Assembly: GCA_004794655.1 (NCBI GenBank)
Contig: SMMW01000567.1
Location: 2,046,001-2,110,000, forward strand
Reading direction: 5' to 3'
From: Marisa cornuarietis
Lineage: Eukaryota > Mollusca > Gastropoda > Architaenioglossa > Ampullariidae
DNA length: 64,000 nt
In this document: one piece after another, positions 11,043 through 23,275 of the stretch
How positions within the stretch are numbered: position 1 is the first letter of the stretch
Layout of the letters: the number at the start of each line of letters is the position of its first letter
Notes under the pieces: generated by a model
What the model was told of the DNA's origin: nothing
Seen by the model: only the letters and a program-made list of their open reading frames with translations
The model's database searches: none
Made by a program: the position numbers and the translations under genes

Positions 11043-13734
11043 TTTAAGCGTTTAGGCGGTAATTCCAGAGGTTTGACAAAGTCTGCCGTTCCCTGGACCC
11101 ATTGCAGATATCCAAAGATATTTTCCTTTACCATTGAGTCAGCAGGCTATGTTTCTGCTCTTAGGTTTTGGTGTGCTGGAAAGAATGTAGTAAGTGGGTC
11201 ACTTTCATTGGGACCGTGCCTAAAGGGTACACCAAGGATTCGCCAATGTGAAACTTGGCGTACATATGATGTCTGAGTCTGGCCCGTCCTCAGTCTCACG
11301 ATGGTCACCTGATCTTCTCTGTCTAGACTGTAGACTGGTTCTTTGCTTCTATAGTTGGGATTCTGCTGCAACCACTATTCTCGTCCTTGGCTTTGATTAT
11401 TATCTTGGCCTCAGTAAATATGACTTGGGGGATGTCATTGGTTTTTCTCTCTCTTTTGCCAGTCTGTCAGCCGCCAGGGATGTTGCAATGAGATGGAATC
11501 CACTTTTTAACTGTTGTTTGAGGGGCCTTACTAGACTAGCACAGAACTACATCGGATGACGACTTTGTTGTGGATTTAGCAGCTGATCAAGCAGACACGT
11601 ATGAGGAAAGATAATTACCCAAACAATTACTAAGTCAGTGCTTGTTAAAATGTTTCTGCGTTTTCTAATACAACACGAAACATTGGCCCCCGCTCCTCCC
11701 CGAACAAAGATTTCACGACGTGGGAATCAAAGTACAATTTAAAAAAAGTTATTAACATACGTTAGATAAGACCTTTCTACAAACATACATGCCCCAGAAT
11801 GAAGTATTTTACGTGTAGTCCTCAAACGAACACCATCCTGATGCGTCGTAAGCCTCTCGTCTCCCGTGATTTGAAGTTCTGGCAAATACACAAATGTTCT
11901 CTTCTCCTCTGAGAACGGCGACTTTCCTGCTGGTATTGGCGTCGAACTTTTACCTCCCACAGGTACTCTGATCCCGTCGTTTTTGTTTTGTTTTGTTGGG
12001 GTTTTTTTTAGTTTCCACGACGGCAGCTGCCAGTCTCAATGGTTTGTTGTCGCTAACTGGCAGCCTGTGTCAAAGTTCTCTAACCCAAGCATCTCAAATT
12101 TCTCCCAAATCTTCGCCCTTCTTTCTCTTCCTTTGGCGTTGAAAGAAAACTGACCTTCGCCTTATTAAAGAAATCGGAGCAGGTGCTCCTAACCACGGCT
12201 GCAATTTTACAAATAGTCAACATTCTTCAACCAATCATCAGCTAGCCAGCACAAACCAAAACCATTGACTAACTCGGGATGGAGAAGAAAGGTTATTTCT
12301 CTCATCGTTCCTTGCAAGTAAGTTCCGCCGGGCAGGTGGGACAAGACCTCAGATGTTTTCTCTCTGTCCAGTCGTCAGACGCAACCTTCCCGAGTCTGAA
12401 CGAGCGAGGTGACAATCAACCAGCCCCTCTGCCCTGGACGACTTTCGAAACTGTTCTTGCTTAACCCTCTCTGGTCGTTTCAGGCCATCTGCTTTACAAA
12501 AGAGCCGTCTAAAGGTGTGTAAGCAAGGCGTTTTTTATTTTCTTAAGAGTTCGCTGGCTGTGGACGCTTGGTCAATTTTAGACTTTAATTGTGGGACATC
12601 TTCATGTCCCACCTAAAGCTACCACATGGATTGCCAATCGAGTGTGTGTGCAAAACTCCCTAACTTAAAATGTTACAAAATAAAACCTGTTTTTTTCTAA
12701 GGGAGGTGTCATTGTATTCGTGGTCTCTCTTTCACAAGCATTTCGGCTTTGTTGTGCGGCTTAGGAAATTCAATTCTTCAGCTTTTGAAAATGTTTTGAC
12801 AAAGATTGATAAGCGACAAATCTCGAGAATCGTGTAATTCTGTCGGCAGTTTTAAATGTTAAATTAATTTCTTCCTAGTCGATAAGATTTTAGTTCCCTG
12901 ACTGAATTCTATCTCCTTGCTAAAGCAAAGATTTTTTTAAGCGGTTGTTTAAAAATATGATAAATGTGCTCACGTGAGATTCCCAGTTGCCAAGGAGGAT
13001 ATGAAGAGCTCTTGTGCCGGTAACAGCCTACACACCTGAGCTGCATTGTCTAAAAGGATGACAGGCAAGTAAAGGGAGAGAACACGATGTTGAGCCAGGT
13101 AAGAGGAAAACGAAACTATACTGCAGTGTTAATGATTGTGACAAGCGAAATTCAAGCACAGGTAAACTGCCATCATCATCATTGCTCTGTAATGTTTTCC
13201 TCCATTTTTTCCAGTCGCTCTTCCTTCGTTTCTAACTTTGTTCCTTTCTTTGTTTCTTCCTTCTTTTTTTCTTTGCTTCCTTCCATCATTAACTAGAAAT
13301 CTTGTTGTTTGAATAAGGTTACCACGGTGATCACCTTTAAAAACTCGGCCTACGTAGGCGCTGGTGTAGTTTGTTTACTCAGCTACAGGCCGTACTTCGC
13401 GCATTGATCTCACAGGAGGAATTGGTGGACTGTGGGGGCACTATCCCTTGGCTGACACCAGCTGATGTGAATGAGACCAGGTGATTTTTTTTTTATTTGG
13501 TGCCGCAAGCTGAGAGCGGTGTGTGGTCGTTAATTCCTGACCTAAACTGTTATTACCAAGACAATGGCGGCTGCGCCTTTAGGGAGGGGTTAACCTGAAG
13601 GATATTAATTTCGATTTCCTATGAGACATTTAAGTCACCCCTCACACCCACCCACCGCCCCTTCCTGTGAACATGAGACTTTTTGTATACATTAGTCAGA
13701 TCTTTATTTCTCGTTCGCCTGAATTTGCTACACA
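11043..13734. other. Intergenic region, no gene recognised
   Basis: No exon-like chain with consistent splice sites was found. Frames up to about 100 codons occur (for example 11248-11559), without domain signals. Confidence 0.35.
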
Positions 13735-13826
13735 GATTGATCATTGAGATTAGATTGAGCATTGAGGTTAGATTGACTATTGAGGTTAGATTGAGCATTG
13801 AGGTTAGATTGATTATTGAGGTTAGC
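13735..13826. repeat. Minisatellite, 18-bp unit (gattgagcattgaggtta)
   Basis: About five tandem copies of an 18-bp unit with variants gattgactattgaggtta and gattgattattgaggtta. Because the unit is a multiple of 3, a short open frame on the minus strand (LTSMLNLTSIVN-type repeats) is a by-product, not evidence of a gene. Confidence 0.85.
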
Positions 13827-14405
13827 ACTTGCTTATGATTCAAAAGGTGGTGAGAGGGGAGCATGGGAGAGAACTTGTTCGCAAAGACTTTTCACGAAGA
13901 CCACCAGGACTCCATCACATATTTTTAATTTACTACTGTCATGTGATCACTTCTAAATACAAATTTCTTTCAGTGGAAACCATATTTTCTTTATATAAAT
14001 ATACATTAAGAATTGTCTTTTATAAGAGTGGTTCTATAGCTAAAAATGAAAATACACGCCTTGCTACTTTCAGTGACCATGTACTCATTACCCATATCGA
14101 TGCTAATTAACCAGGTGTACTGCCAGGTAACAGCAAAGAGTTGGCGAAAAACAAGTTGAGGGGTTGTGAATTCGAAAGGTCTGAATTATTTTAGAGTGTC
14201 TTAAATATACACTGCCAGAATCTGCTCAAGAGCACATTGTCAAGGCTGGAAGGACAGGCGCTGAGCGGAAGCTGGTCGATAGACTGTGTCGCCGACTTGC
14301 GGCTGAAAGAGGACGATAACTCTAGCACCTTATCATGACAAAACAGTGTCGAGAAATGCAACAATTCACGTGCGCTAAGTAAATGGTTCTGGTGCTTGCC
14401 TGGCT

Positions 14406-14407
<2 letters not shown>

Positions 14408-14464
<57 letters not shown>
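14408..14464. repeat. (CA)n microsatellite
   Basis: A nearly uninterrupted CA dinucleotide run of about 57 bp. Confidence 0.95.
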
Positions 14465-14465
<1 letters not shown>

Positions 14466-14789
14466 GAATTATAATAATGTGTGCGTGGAAACCCACGCCA
14501 AGCTTATTTCACTACGTAGCTATATACCTGAGCCACAGCACAAACAGTGAACTCTGACATTTCGGTTCAGGTATTTCTTGCCACCACCCGAATATTGTCA
14601 ATTCAGCTGTTTTTAAAACGCCCCTACCTATCACGTTTCTGCTAGCAACATTAAATTATATATATACTGATACTGCATGCTTAGCATGTTTCCTCATCGA
14701 CCTCTAGGTCTGTTAGTCAGCTCACCTTTAAGTGTAGTGCGGTGGCGGTGAAAGTAAAGTACACTTTGTTTACAAGCTACAGAGACGAG

Positions 14790-14872
14790 CAGTCAGTGCT
14801 TAGAGTGCTGGCGTCCTTTTGGTGGGGGGGGGAGTCGCCTGTTCGATACCCGTGAGGTGCTTGACCTTCCCC
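14790..14872 (+). mobile_element. tRNA-derived SINE head
   Basis: cagtgcttagagtgctggcg resembles a pol III A-box region (cf. the tRNA-like cagtgcgttagagcgctgg), and gttcgatacc at 14841-14850 is a good B box. A G-run interrupts between the boxes, and the cloverleaf is not intact, so this is a SINE relic rather than a working tRNA gene. The downstream body boundary was not resolved. Confidence 0.6.
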
Positions 14873-15149
14873 CAGTCGATCCAGCTGTCGGGAATGGACA
14901 GCTGAGTCCACAGAGGATTTGGGGGAGGGGATGAATAGTGAGAGGGAGTGGAGATGAGCATCGCTCTCACAAAAAAAGCTGGCTCCGAGAAAAGTGTGAT
15001 CTCTAACACCTCATCCTCCCTTGAACACATCAAAAACGGTAGGAGACCATCTTTATACTTCCCTTCACTATTTGCGAGGTAAAGGGGTGGTCTGGAAAAA
15101 AAACATTGTTTTTTTATTAATTGATATCGTTTTTGACTTGTATCATCAT

Positions 15150-15372
15150 CGTCGTCCTTCTTCTTGTTTTTTTTCATTCCTTTCATTCTTCTTTTCATTT
15201 CTTTCTTCTTCCATACTCACTAGTATTTCTTTTCTTCCTTTTTTCTTCATTTTCGTGCAATTATTCACTTTCCTCATTTTTTCATTCACTCATTCGTTCT
15301 TTATATCAATCTTTCTTTTTCGTCTTCCTTTCTTTTTTTCCGTTTTTCTTTATTTGTCTTCATCGTTTTAAT
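15150..15372 (+). repeat. Pyrimidine-rich low-complexity tract
   Basis: About 220 bp of strongly T/C-biased sequence (ttc, tttcttc motifs). The phenylalanine/serine-rich frames that overlap it are low-complexity artefacts. Confidence 0.7.
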
Positions 15373-15859
15373 CTTTCTGCCCAGTAATATTTGTAAGGGT
15401 AAGAATGCGCATTTCTAGTAATTGTGACGTTTGAGTGTGCATGCGAGATTGTGTGGACATGATGCACGCTGCAGGACCTCAGTAAAAATGTGCAGGTCTC
15501 CGTAATTGAGGTGTTGGAGTAAAGCACGCGCGTAGGACTGGACATGCGTGCGCGCCGTAGGGCGTGTCCTCAGCCCCCCCCCCTCCATAAGGGCCTGACG
15601 GTCCGCCACAGTTTATTTCAATAACATCCGTTTTTCTTTATAAGCCAGGTCTTCATTTAGACAACGACGTTGAGTAAACCAAGCATCTAAGGCCGTTGAG
15701 ACTGTGAGCTTCAAGAACATTCTCACTAGCATCACTTTCCGTTTTCCGTGGGAGAAAAGTTTGGTTTTATTAGTATTGTCTTTATTACTGCACCGCAATG
15801 TGTGGGCAAGTTGAGCTGCACTTTAATGGAATAAATCTCCGTTGAGCTGCACCGTAGTG

Positions 15860-15985
15860 TGAGCACGCTCTGCTGAGCAGCACCACGGTATGTGAGCACG
15901 CTCTGCTGAGCAGCACCACGGTATGTGAGCACGCTCTGCTGAGCAGCACCACGGTATGTGAGCACGCTCTGCTGAGCAGCACCAC
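15860..15985. repeat. Minisatellite, 33-bp unit, nearly 4 copies
   Basis: The unit begins tgagcacgctctgctgagca and ends caccacggtatg. It repeats almost perfectly from 15860, with degenerate relatives just upstream (gttgagctgcaccgtagtg). Each unit contains the partly self-complementary gctctgctgagcagc. Open frames on the minus strand with an 11-residue repeat follow simply from 33 being a multiple of 3. Confidence 0.9.
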
Positions 15986-17452
15986 TTCTGGGGAGGAAAG
16001 GTGGCAGGGGGAAGAAAAATCTCTCTTCAGTTGCCCTTTATGGATCATGCCAATTAATTTCGTCTCAGTCGACTCTCGGCCACCTCTCTGCCGCTGTGGG
16101 GTCGATCGAGCAGGTGCTGGTGTGAGTGCAACAACAGCCACGACTATATCTCCATTGCCTGCCGCTGCTTCTGCTGCTGCTGCTGTAACAGCCGCTGCGC
16201 TCTACGCTGACACAAGGTGTCAAGACATCATCAAGGCCTGAATCCACAGTGGCAGTAAGAATAGCTTACAAATTATCATAACTATGAACAAAAAGATTAA
16301 TTCTTATCCTTTCGTTGGTAGTTTTTATGTTAAGTATAGAAACTTTTTCAAATTTATATATATGAACTAATAGTGCACTTCACAGATGTACGGAGAGATG
16401 AGGAGTACACATATGGTGTTCTTGTTGTTTGCTTTCCTTAAGATCTAAAAACTTCTTTGTTTCCGCACTTACCGAGCAGTGAAGGTATTCTGATATTTCT
16501 CAGCTTACCCTTTCATTCACAGATTTTCATTTACATATACATCTGAGCTTCTTCTGTTCGGTTTTCATTTTTCAGTGAACCATCCTCTTTTTAATGAGTT
16601 ATTACAGTCAAGCTTGCTAACAAATTCTGAAATATTCTACTTGTATCCTGCAAAAATGGACCGGAAAAACGGGCCTAAAGAGTTTCAAAGTGTTGTATTA
16701 TCTGTCAGAAAAAGATGAACCGTCTTGATTATCAACTCACTGGTGTTTTCTTTATCACCTGCTTTAAAAAGAAATTTACGATTTTTCGTCTCCTGCTTTT
16801 ATTAATTTTAGCTTATTTGTTATTTTGCTGTGATTTTTCCACTTTGATCACACGTTGAAATATATATTTTTAATCTAATATCCACTATAATAAAACTAAT
16901 ACTTATTTATGTCCACGAGATTGAATCGTTATGCTCAAAGTAAAGACTTTCCCAGAATGTGATTCATATTTTCTACAAAACTTGAAGCATGGCAGATCGT
17001 GCAATTCCTTATATGAATGTAAATTAAGCCAACTAGCTGTGGCAAGAGCATACAGAATAAAAAAGCACACAACGCAGAAAAAAAAATCCACATTTTCTAC
17101 AAAGCTTAAAGTTGGAAATGAATCGACAGGAGAGAGTGAGATATGAAAGTAAAGGTTACCGCAGAATGGCTTCCTCAATCGTTTCCAAAGCGGAGTTCTC
17201 AAAATAAAGAAAGAGAGAGGCTGGGGGGGGGAAGTGGCTGATCCACGGTCAGTGCTGTGATAGTATTGATTGCATAATCTTTTTCTGAGAGTGCGTTCTT
17301 GGCTTCAAAACTGCATAACTGTTAGGAACGCTCATGGCTATTAAGTTGTTAGAACGTAAAGATCTTTCTCAAATTTTCTCTCTTTTTTTTGTTAATCACT
17401 TCAAAGATTTCATTATATTATAACTTCGAGCCCGCGTGCGTGCGTGCGTGCG

Positions 17453-17505
<53 letters not shown>

Positions 17506-18647
17506 ACGTGAGTGTGTATGTGTGTGTTTGAGTGCTTTGTTTTCCTACGTTCTTGCATGAATGTATACCCTACTTCTCTCTCTCTCTCTGTCACACACAC
17601 ACACACTGACACATATTCACGCAAAAAACATTCTTTGCCCTCTCTTATTGACAAACGCTAAGCTTTGATAAGTCACGAGTATGTAAAAGTATATATGTGC
17701 ATACTAGTGTACGTACTTTTGTGTATACCTCTCTGCAAAGATGCACGTTGTAATCTTACTAGCAAAACTAAAACTGAAAAAAAAGTTTGCAGTCATTTTC
17801 TTTCCTATTCTTGATGACCAGATACAAGTCATGTGATGTGGCTGGAAAATAAGGGATCGGGAACAAGCAGAACAGAACTGGGAGAAACAAAATGTAGCCA
17901 TTAAAAGTTTGGACAAATAATTCACTTTATAAAAATAAAAACTTCGATCGATATCTAACACTAGACATAATAATATTTTGTCCTTTAAAACACGCAAACG
18001 TTGCAACTGAAGATTTTCGCGACAAACTACAGAAAAAGGCAAAACATACAGATAATTATCCATGGGAAACTCAGCAACTGAAACACCAATTAATATAGAA
18101 ATCTGGTTGAAAATTTGTCTCGTTATATCGCTCTCTTTATAGTGTTAAAAACCATTAAAGCAGCAACCCGTTAGTGAGTCTGTGATAATGTCCTCGGTGG
18201 TGAAAGCATGGTGATTGCTCACCAAATGCCGACTGGTGCAGATGCAAAGGGATACAGTTGTTCGCAGGTGAATCAAAGTAAAGTGGAGAGGGATAGCAGC
18301 CAAAACATCGAATCAAAATTTGTGTAGAGCACTGGTCTAGAGTAGACTGATCAACTGTTAATTATTCTGAGGTAGAGAATAGTATTTTCAAGGTACCTAC
18401 ATTGTACAGTGTACAACCCCCATGTTTAAAGGTGTTGCCAGTTACACACAGATAAATCAGTGATTCACAAAAAAAGAAGTTTCAGCCAGGCCTGACGAGA
18501 GGGGGGGACAGGGGGTCTGGTGTACCCGGGCCCGTGACTGTGAAAGGGGCCCGGTCTTGGTCAGTGGATTTTTTTCCTTCTTCTCCTTTTCTTTTTCTTT
18601 TAAAGAAAGGTCTGAGAACACAACACCCAAGCATTACACATGCAGAC
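15986..18647. other. Intergenic region, no gene recognised
   Basis: Contains a short (GCT)n-like run near 16157-16200, a GT array, and otherwise AT-rich sequence. No spliced or intact gene could be supported. Confidence 0.35.
17437..17505. repeat. (GTGC)n followed by (GT)n microsatellite
   Basis: Four gtgc-type units run into about 48 bp of GT. A small (TC)n and (CA)n pair follows at 17573-17605. Confidence 0.9.
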
Positions 18648-19414
18648 GTATGGGGCGCCACAAGGGGAATTTTCTCTACTTTCTCTCTCTAGCTAGAGAA
18701 TGCAAGAAGGAAGGGACAAGAAGGTCAAAGCGGGGAAAGCGGGGTACCTTTATAGGTGTTAAAAGAAAGAAAGTGCGCTTCTGCTTGTTTATGCGACTTG
18801 CAGTGTACGTGGCAGTCTTCATTTGCTTGGCTGGCGTCTGTTGCGGAAAAAAATCTTTTTCGTCCAGAGATGGTTGACATTTAAAAAAAAAAAGTGTTTT
18901 GCGATTGCTCTATGACATCATAGCAGACGAACTCCGGCAAGATGTCTGGACTTCTATCTCGCGTATAAATACACGTCAAGAACGTGAGGTCATTTTTCGA
19001 GGGCTCTGATTGGTTGATTTTTGACCTTGTCCCAGATGCAAACGAGCCAGCTTCTTTCGGTACAGACATCATCCTGTCGCTAGAGAAATCTTCTCTGTAC
19101 GTAAAGAAATCTCTATGTAGCTACAGAAAGCTTTCTCTAGCTACAGAATGGAATTGTATATATAAAATTAATTGGCTAGCAACTTCTAAGTATAATATAA
19201 ATGAAATAATTTGGTTTCACCGAGTTTTTTTCTCTCTCCAGCTAGAGAATGCATTTTGTAGTTACAGAGCGCATTCTGTACGTACAGAAATCATTCTCTA
19301 CTTATAGAATGCATTCTCTCGTTACAAAACTCATTTTGTAGTTACAGAATGCTTTCTCTAGCTATAGGGAGAAAGTAGAGAAAATTCCCCTCTTGGACCC
19401 CCCTCCTCCCATAC
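18648..19414. mobile_element. Foldback-like element with palindromic 20-24-bp internal units
   Basis: The left end gtatggggcg...aaggggaattttctctactttctctctctagctagagaa is mirrored at the right end, whose inverse begins gtatgggagg and continues aagaggggaattttctctactttctccctatagctagaga. Inside the right half (about 19224-19372), and again at about 19078-19150, a unit of about 20-24 bp of the form gttacagaatgcattctgta / tagctagagaatgcattctc recurs. Each unit is close to its own reverse complement. There is no transposase. The arrangement fits a foldback or MITE-type element; the boundaries and superfamily are tentative. Confidence 0.6.
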
Positions 19415-20757
19415 CGCACGACCTACGGCGATGTAGCAGCATTGTCCTGCAATAACACATCGGCCGGGTGGTCATTACCTTTCCTTCTAGTCTCCGACCA
19501 TCTTTTGCTCTTTGCTGACGAAGCTCCCGGTAAAAAAGGAGATACTATCTACCCACCATCTGTCCCCCCCCAAAGCCACCTCGGAATCTTTCTTATCGTG
19601 CGCTAGTTATCATCAAGGAAGCTGTCATATATGCTGCTGTATATCGAGTTTTGTGGTGGCTGCGACATTTGTTTTTTGAATTATCACATGCTTAGATTTG
19701 AATGTGTTTTTAAAGGAGCTTCGTGTAGCGTATATTTGTTTCACGATGAGGAAGGGAGGAAAAGAAAAGTTTAGAGATGAGTTATGACATAAGTGTTAGT
19801 TTGTCTACGTTTTCATTGGCCCTGTTTTAGTTTAGAGGCCAGTGACTAAGATGACAACAAGTTCCACCCATGCCAGCCATCGGCCATGGGCCGGAATGCA
19901 TTGTTGCTGGCCACACGACAAGACGGAAAAGGGTGGGGGGGTGGGGTTATAGTTTCTGGAAGACTCGACGGGATGGAATTTCATGGGAATTAAATGGTCG
20001 GGGTTCAGAGCAATTAGAGGTGTAGACTGACATTTTTATGAGATAGTTAGACGAGTCAGCAGTAAAGTCGCCGTGTGTTTGACCAGGACATTTAATTTTC
20101 CCCTCCCTTTCGATCAGAGTCCTTGGACCAAAGAAAGCTTGGACAGTTGGAATTTAGAGAAAGCTATATACACTTAGTTTAACCTCTTTTCACACGGCAC
20201 TCTCTTACCTGTCGCACGCTGTCTTCTAGACTCGAAAAGCCGAGATACGCTGCACTTTGTTTGTTTGGTGAGTACAGTAATTTTTTTTATTTATGCTTTT
20301 ATGATTTTCTGTTTATTGGCAAATAGCATTTGACAAGGCAAGAACATTATTGTCGATGAGAGTGACTAGCAAGCGTCTCAAATTGACTGACATTAATGAA
20401 GTTTGTGAGAAAAGCTCATAAATATAGCCTTACAAAGTTTTTAGTCCGCAGGTAAAATGACGATATTGGTACTGCAAAACTTTGTTCTATGAACTACTAC
20501 GATACAGCTAAAATATGCTAAACATTTCTATTTTTATGTCATTGTCACAAAACCCTCTCCTTTTGATCTACTTAAATATTAAAATTAATAACAGGTACTA
20601 GCTAAATATTCTTTAAAACATTTGCTTTGTCTTCTAAAACTGAGCAAGTATTTTAACTGATACTGACTGATGGGGGTGAAGCTGACCGAGTTTGCTTGGT
20701 AAAAAGTTGGAGGAATTAAAAATATTTGCTTTAAAGAGTCTTAAGGCGGCAGTTTAG

Positions 20758-20760
<3 letters not shown>
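19415..20760. other. Intergenic region, no gene recognised
   Basis: Unique AT-rich sequence. No coding exon or element could be supported. Confidence 0.4.
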
Positions 20761-20819
<59 letters not shown>

Positions 20820-20838
20820 CAGCATGTGTGTGTGTCTT

Positions 20839-20917
<79 letters not shown>

Positions 20918-20934
20918 CAGCATGTGTGTGTGTC

Positions 20935-20978
<44 letters not shown>
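20761..20978. repeat. Compound (GT)n array with a duplicated interruption
   Basis: Three GT blocks are separated by two copies of the same interruption (aaaacagcatgtgtgtgtgt followed by cttt), at about 20816-20838 and 20914-20937. This implies tandem duplication of a roughly 98-bp higher-order unit. Confidence 0.9.
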
Positions 20979-20979
<1 letters not shown>

Positions 20980-21532
20980 AATAAGAAGGGACTTTCGATT
21001 GGTGCTGCGTGTTTGCCTCGTTTGTTATGTAAGTTGATAAAAAAAAAAGATAACTGATGTGCCCTGCTGTTCGTAGCAGCTTAAACACTTTTTTTAATGA
21101 GGGTATTAACGAATCTGTCGAGCTTTTGACATCGCTGTTGACCTAACAGGCCTTCATTACTCTGGGGATGTTTGCTATGGAGCGGGGTACTACACGTTTG
21201 ATACTTTAACATCATTTTTCCTCATTTACTATAACCACTCACTGTAAACAATTTTATGTCAAGTAGTGATGTAGATAAGAGTTCACTTGTCCTAATGTTT
21301 GCAGTCTATTTTTCGTTACTGAATGAAATGTAGATATTCACAATCGAATTGTAAACATGTTATTATATAATGGGAAAATAATTTACAATTACAATTACAA
21401 GGGGCTCGCAGAGTTGTCTGTCCCGGGGCCCGTGCTGGCTCTCGGTGGGTTTCAACACAGTTTCGTTCTGATCAGCACGCGCTGCTTAGTTCACAACATG
21501 GATATTCAGCGTCAAACACAGTGGGTGACCTG

Positions 21533-22608
21533 TCACTTAATCCCCAGACATTCAATCCCCGACACTTAATCTCTGACACGTAATCCCCTAGACATTTAAT
21601 CCCTAGTCACTTAATCCTCAAAAAATGCCCCCAAATCGCGACACAACACTCAAAATGGCTCCAAACTAAAGAGAAATGACCTTTTAATAAAACAAATTTG
21701 GTTGCGGAGTAAGCTGGTAAAGCCACGAAACTGGCTCTGCGGAGTCAGAGGGTTTATGCCTCTACTGAGTACTGAGTTAGTAAGAATATTTTTATTCATC
21801 GTTGAACTGCTATTTTGTTAACTTGAAATATTATAACCGTAAGAGAAATGTGTCGCGTGGTAACTCTAATGAGACGTAACAATGGCGATGACCGCTTTTC
21901 GAGAGAACTTTCAGTCGCATAGAGTAACGGGATGTTACTATCACTTAACGTCAAGGGGTATTACCCAAAGTCACTGAATTGGGTATGAGAAGTGACGATG
22001 ACGAAAACGACGAGCTACATGGAATGGTCAGATGCCTCCCAGCACTTGCCTATGTACGTGAAGAAGACATTGTTGATTCTTTCGAAGTGCTTGCAGAGTC
22101 AATGCCACAACATGATCGCATGCTGGAGCTTCTATCCTACTTCGAGTATACATATATACGTGGTCACAGACTGCGCGGTAGAGGCGATAACTATGCTTCA
22201 GATTATTCCCTCCAAATGCTTGGAACAAATACCTGTACACTGAATTAGCCATGAGAATTAGCAACATTGTACAGCGATATGAGGCGATGGATCGTCTTCT
22301 GTACGTACCTCCGATCATTAGCTTACCTGTCATATTGATTAACAACACTTTTCATATCATATTGTTGAAGAACATTGACTTTAATAGCTCACATGAACTT
22401 TAACTAATGTTATAGATGTTGAAGTTAAGTATTATATTAATTTTCAAACTTATTTTGATGTTTACATGAAAATAATTCTTTAAATTGAATTAAAGTTTTC
22501 ATTCACTTCATAATTTTTTTAGTTGAAATTTCATTTTGAGGATTAAGTGTCTGGGGACTAAGTGGCTAGGGATTAAAAGTCTAGGGGACTAAGTGTATGG
22601 GATTCAAC
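21533..22608. mobile_element. MULE-like DNA transposon relic with sub-repeated terminal inverted repeats
   Basis: The left terminus (21533-21622) and right terminus (22534-22608) are inverted copies. Each is built of several roughly 14-17-bp direct sub-repeats of the type agacacttaatcccc or tagacatttaatccct, meeting the interior at cacttaatcctcaaaa. Between them lies a degraded MULE-type transposase fragment. One terminus carries an extra sub-repeat, so they differ in length. A 9-bp target-site duplication could not be fixed. Confidence 0.6.
21979..22330 (+). pseudogene. MULE-type transposase C-terminal fragment (degraded)
   Basis: The first frame reads LPALAYVREEDIVDSFEVLA and then LLSYFEYTYIRGHRLRGRG, matching the pattern of animal MULE transposases downstream of the catalytic domain (LPALAFVP..DV..AFE.L....YFE.TYIG). 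A second frame continues with SKCLEQIPVHTELAMRISNI, so at least one frameshift is present. No ATG-to-stop gene remains and no catalytic DDE region was recognised. It sits inside the inverted repeats at 21533-22608, which supports a transposon origin. Confidence 0.6.
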
Positions 22609-23275
22609 AGAGTGATCTCAAGAAGTCTTATTAAAAATCTATCTATATATATATATAGAGAGAGAGAGAGTAACATCGTCAGACGCCATCTTGGAAAACC
22701 ACCCCAAAATATATCACGAGCATGCTATTTGACTGTGCTTTCAACTGTCCTTTTGCGTAGCCAGATCTTACTGACCAAAGTCCTTAGAATTCAAGGTAAT
22801 GCATATCAGGGCAGTGAATTCATAATAAAACAAGGAACTGCTCCCCTCACCGTCAACTGCCAAACTGCCGTCTCATGTTGTCTCGGGTGCAGCTTAACTA
22901 CTTACAGCCTCGGTGATCGCTAGCTCTACGATTTTAAAAACCTTTTGTAACCTGTTTCAGTAAATTGCGAAAAACAGCGCTAATGGTCGAGGCCACTGGA
23001 GAACAATGTGCATGGCAGCCACGTTGCTAGGATTGTTAACTTTACCTTTGTCCTGCCCTCGCACAAAATTAATTTCTACCTGTGGTCGCACACTATAAAA
23101 GTCCTTTCCACCTGTATAATAGCTGGCATTTCCCAAGTCTTGTGCTCTTTGCGAATTTCTTTCTTTGGTATCAATGATCGTGCCATTGAGGTTCCTAAGT
23201 TCTGTTCAAACCTCTTTGTGCTTGAAACAATGCATTCAGCAATTATGGGCGAGTCCGCTTTACCGATGCACACGA

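Noticed and set aside
14790..14872. Functional tRNA gene (also at 63246-63333)
   Set aside because: A and B boxes are present but no complete cloverleaf with a paired acceptor stem could be formed by eye.
15732..16141. Two minus-strand frames with 11-residue repeats (VLTYRGAAQQS, VLLSRACSHT)
   Set aside because: They arise because the 33-bp minisatellite has a length divisible by 3; there is no splice or homology support.
18478..18560. GC-rich gggcccg segment here and at 21400-21440, possible ends of one hAT-type element
   Set aside because: The two segments do not align as clean inverted repeats and no target duplication could be identified.
20741..21088. Long His/Thr or Cys/Val repeat open frames over GT/CA arrays (also at 14408, 27690, 38953, 53174 and others)
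   Set aside because: Dinucleotide repeats lack stops in several frames; these are sequence artefacts, not proteins.
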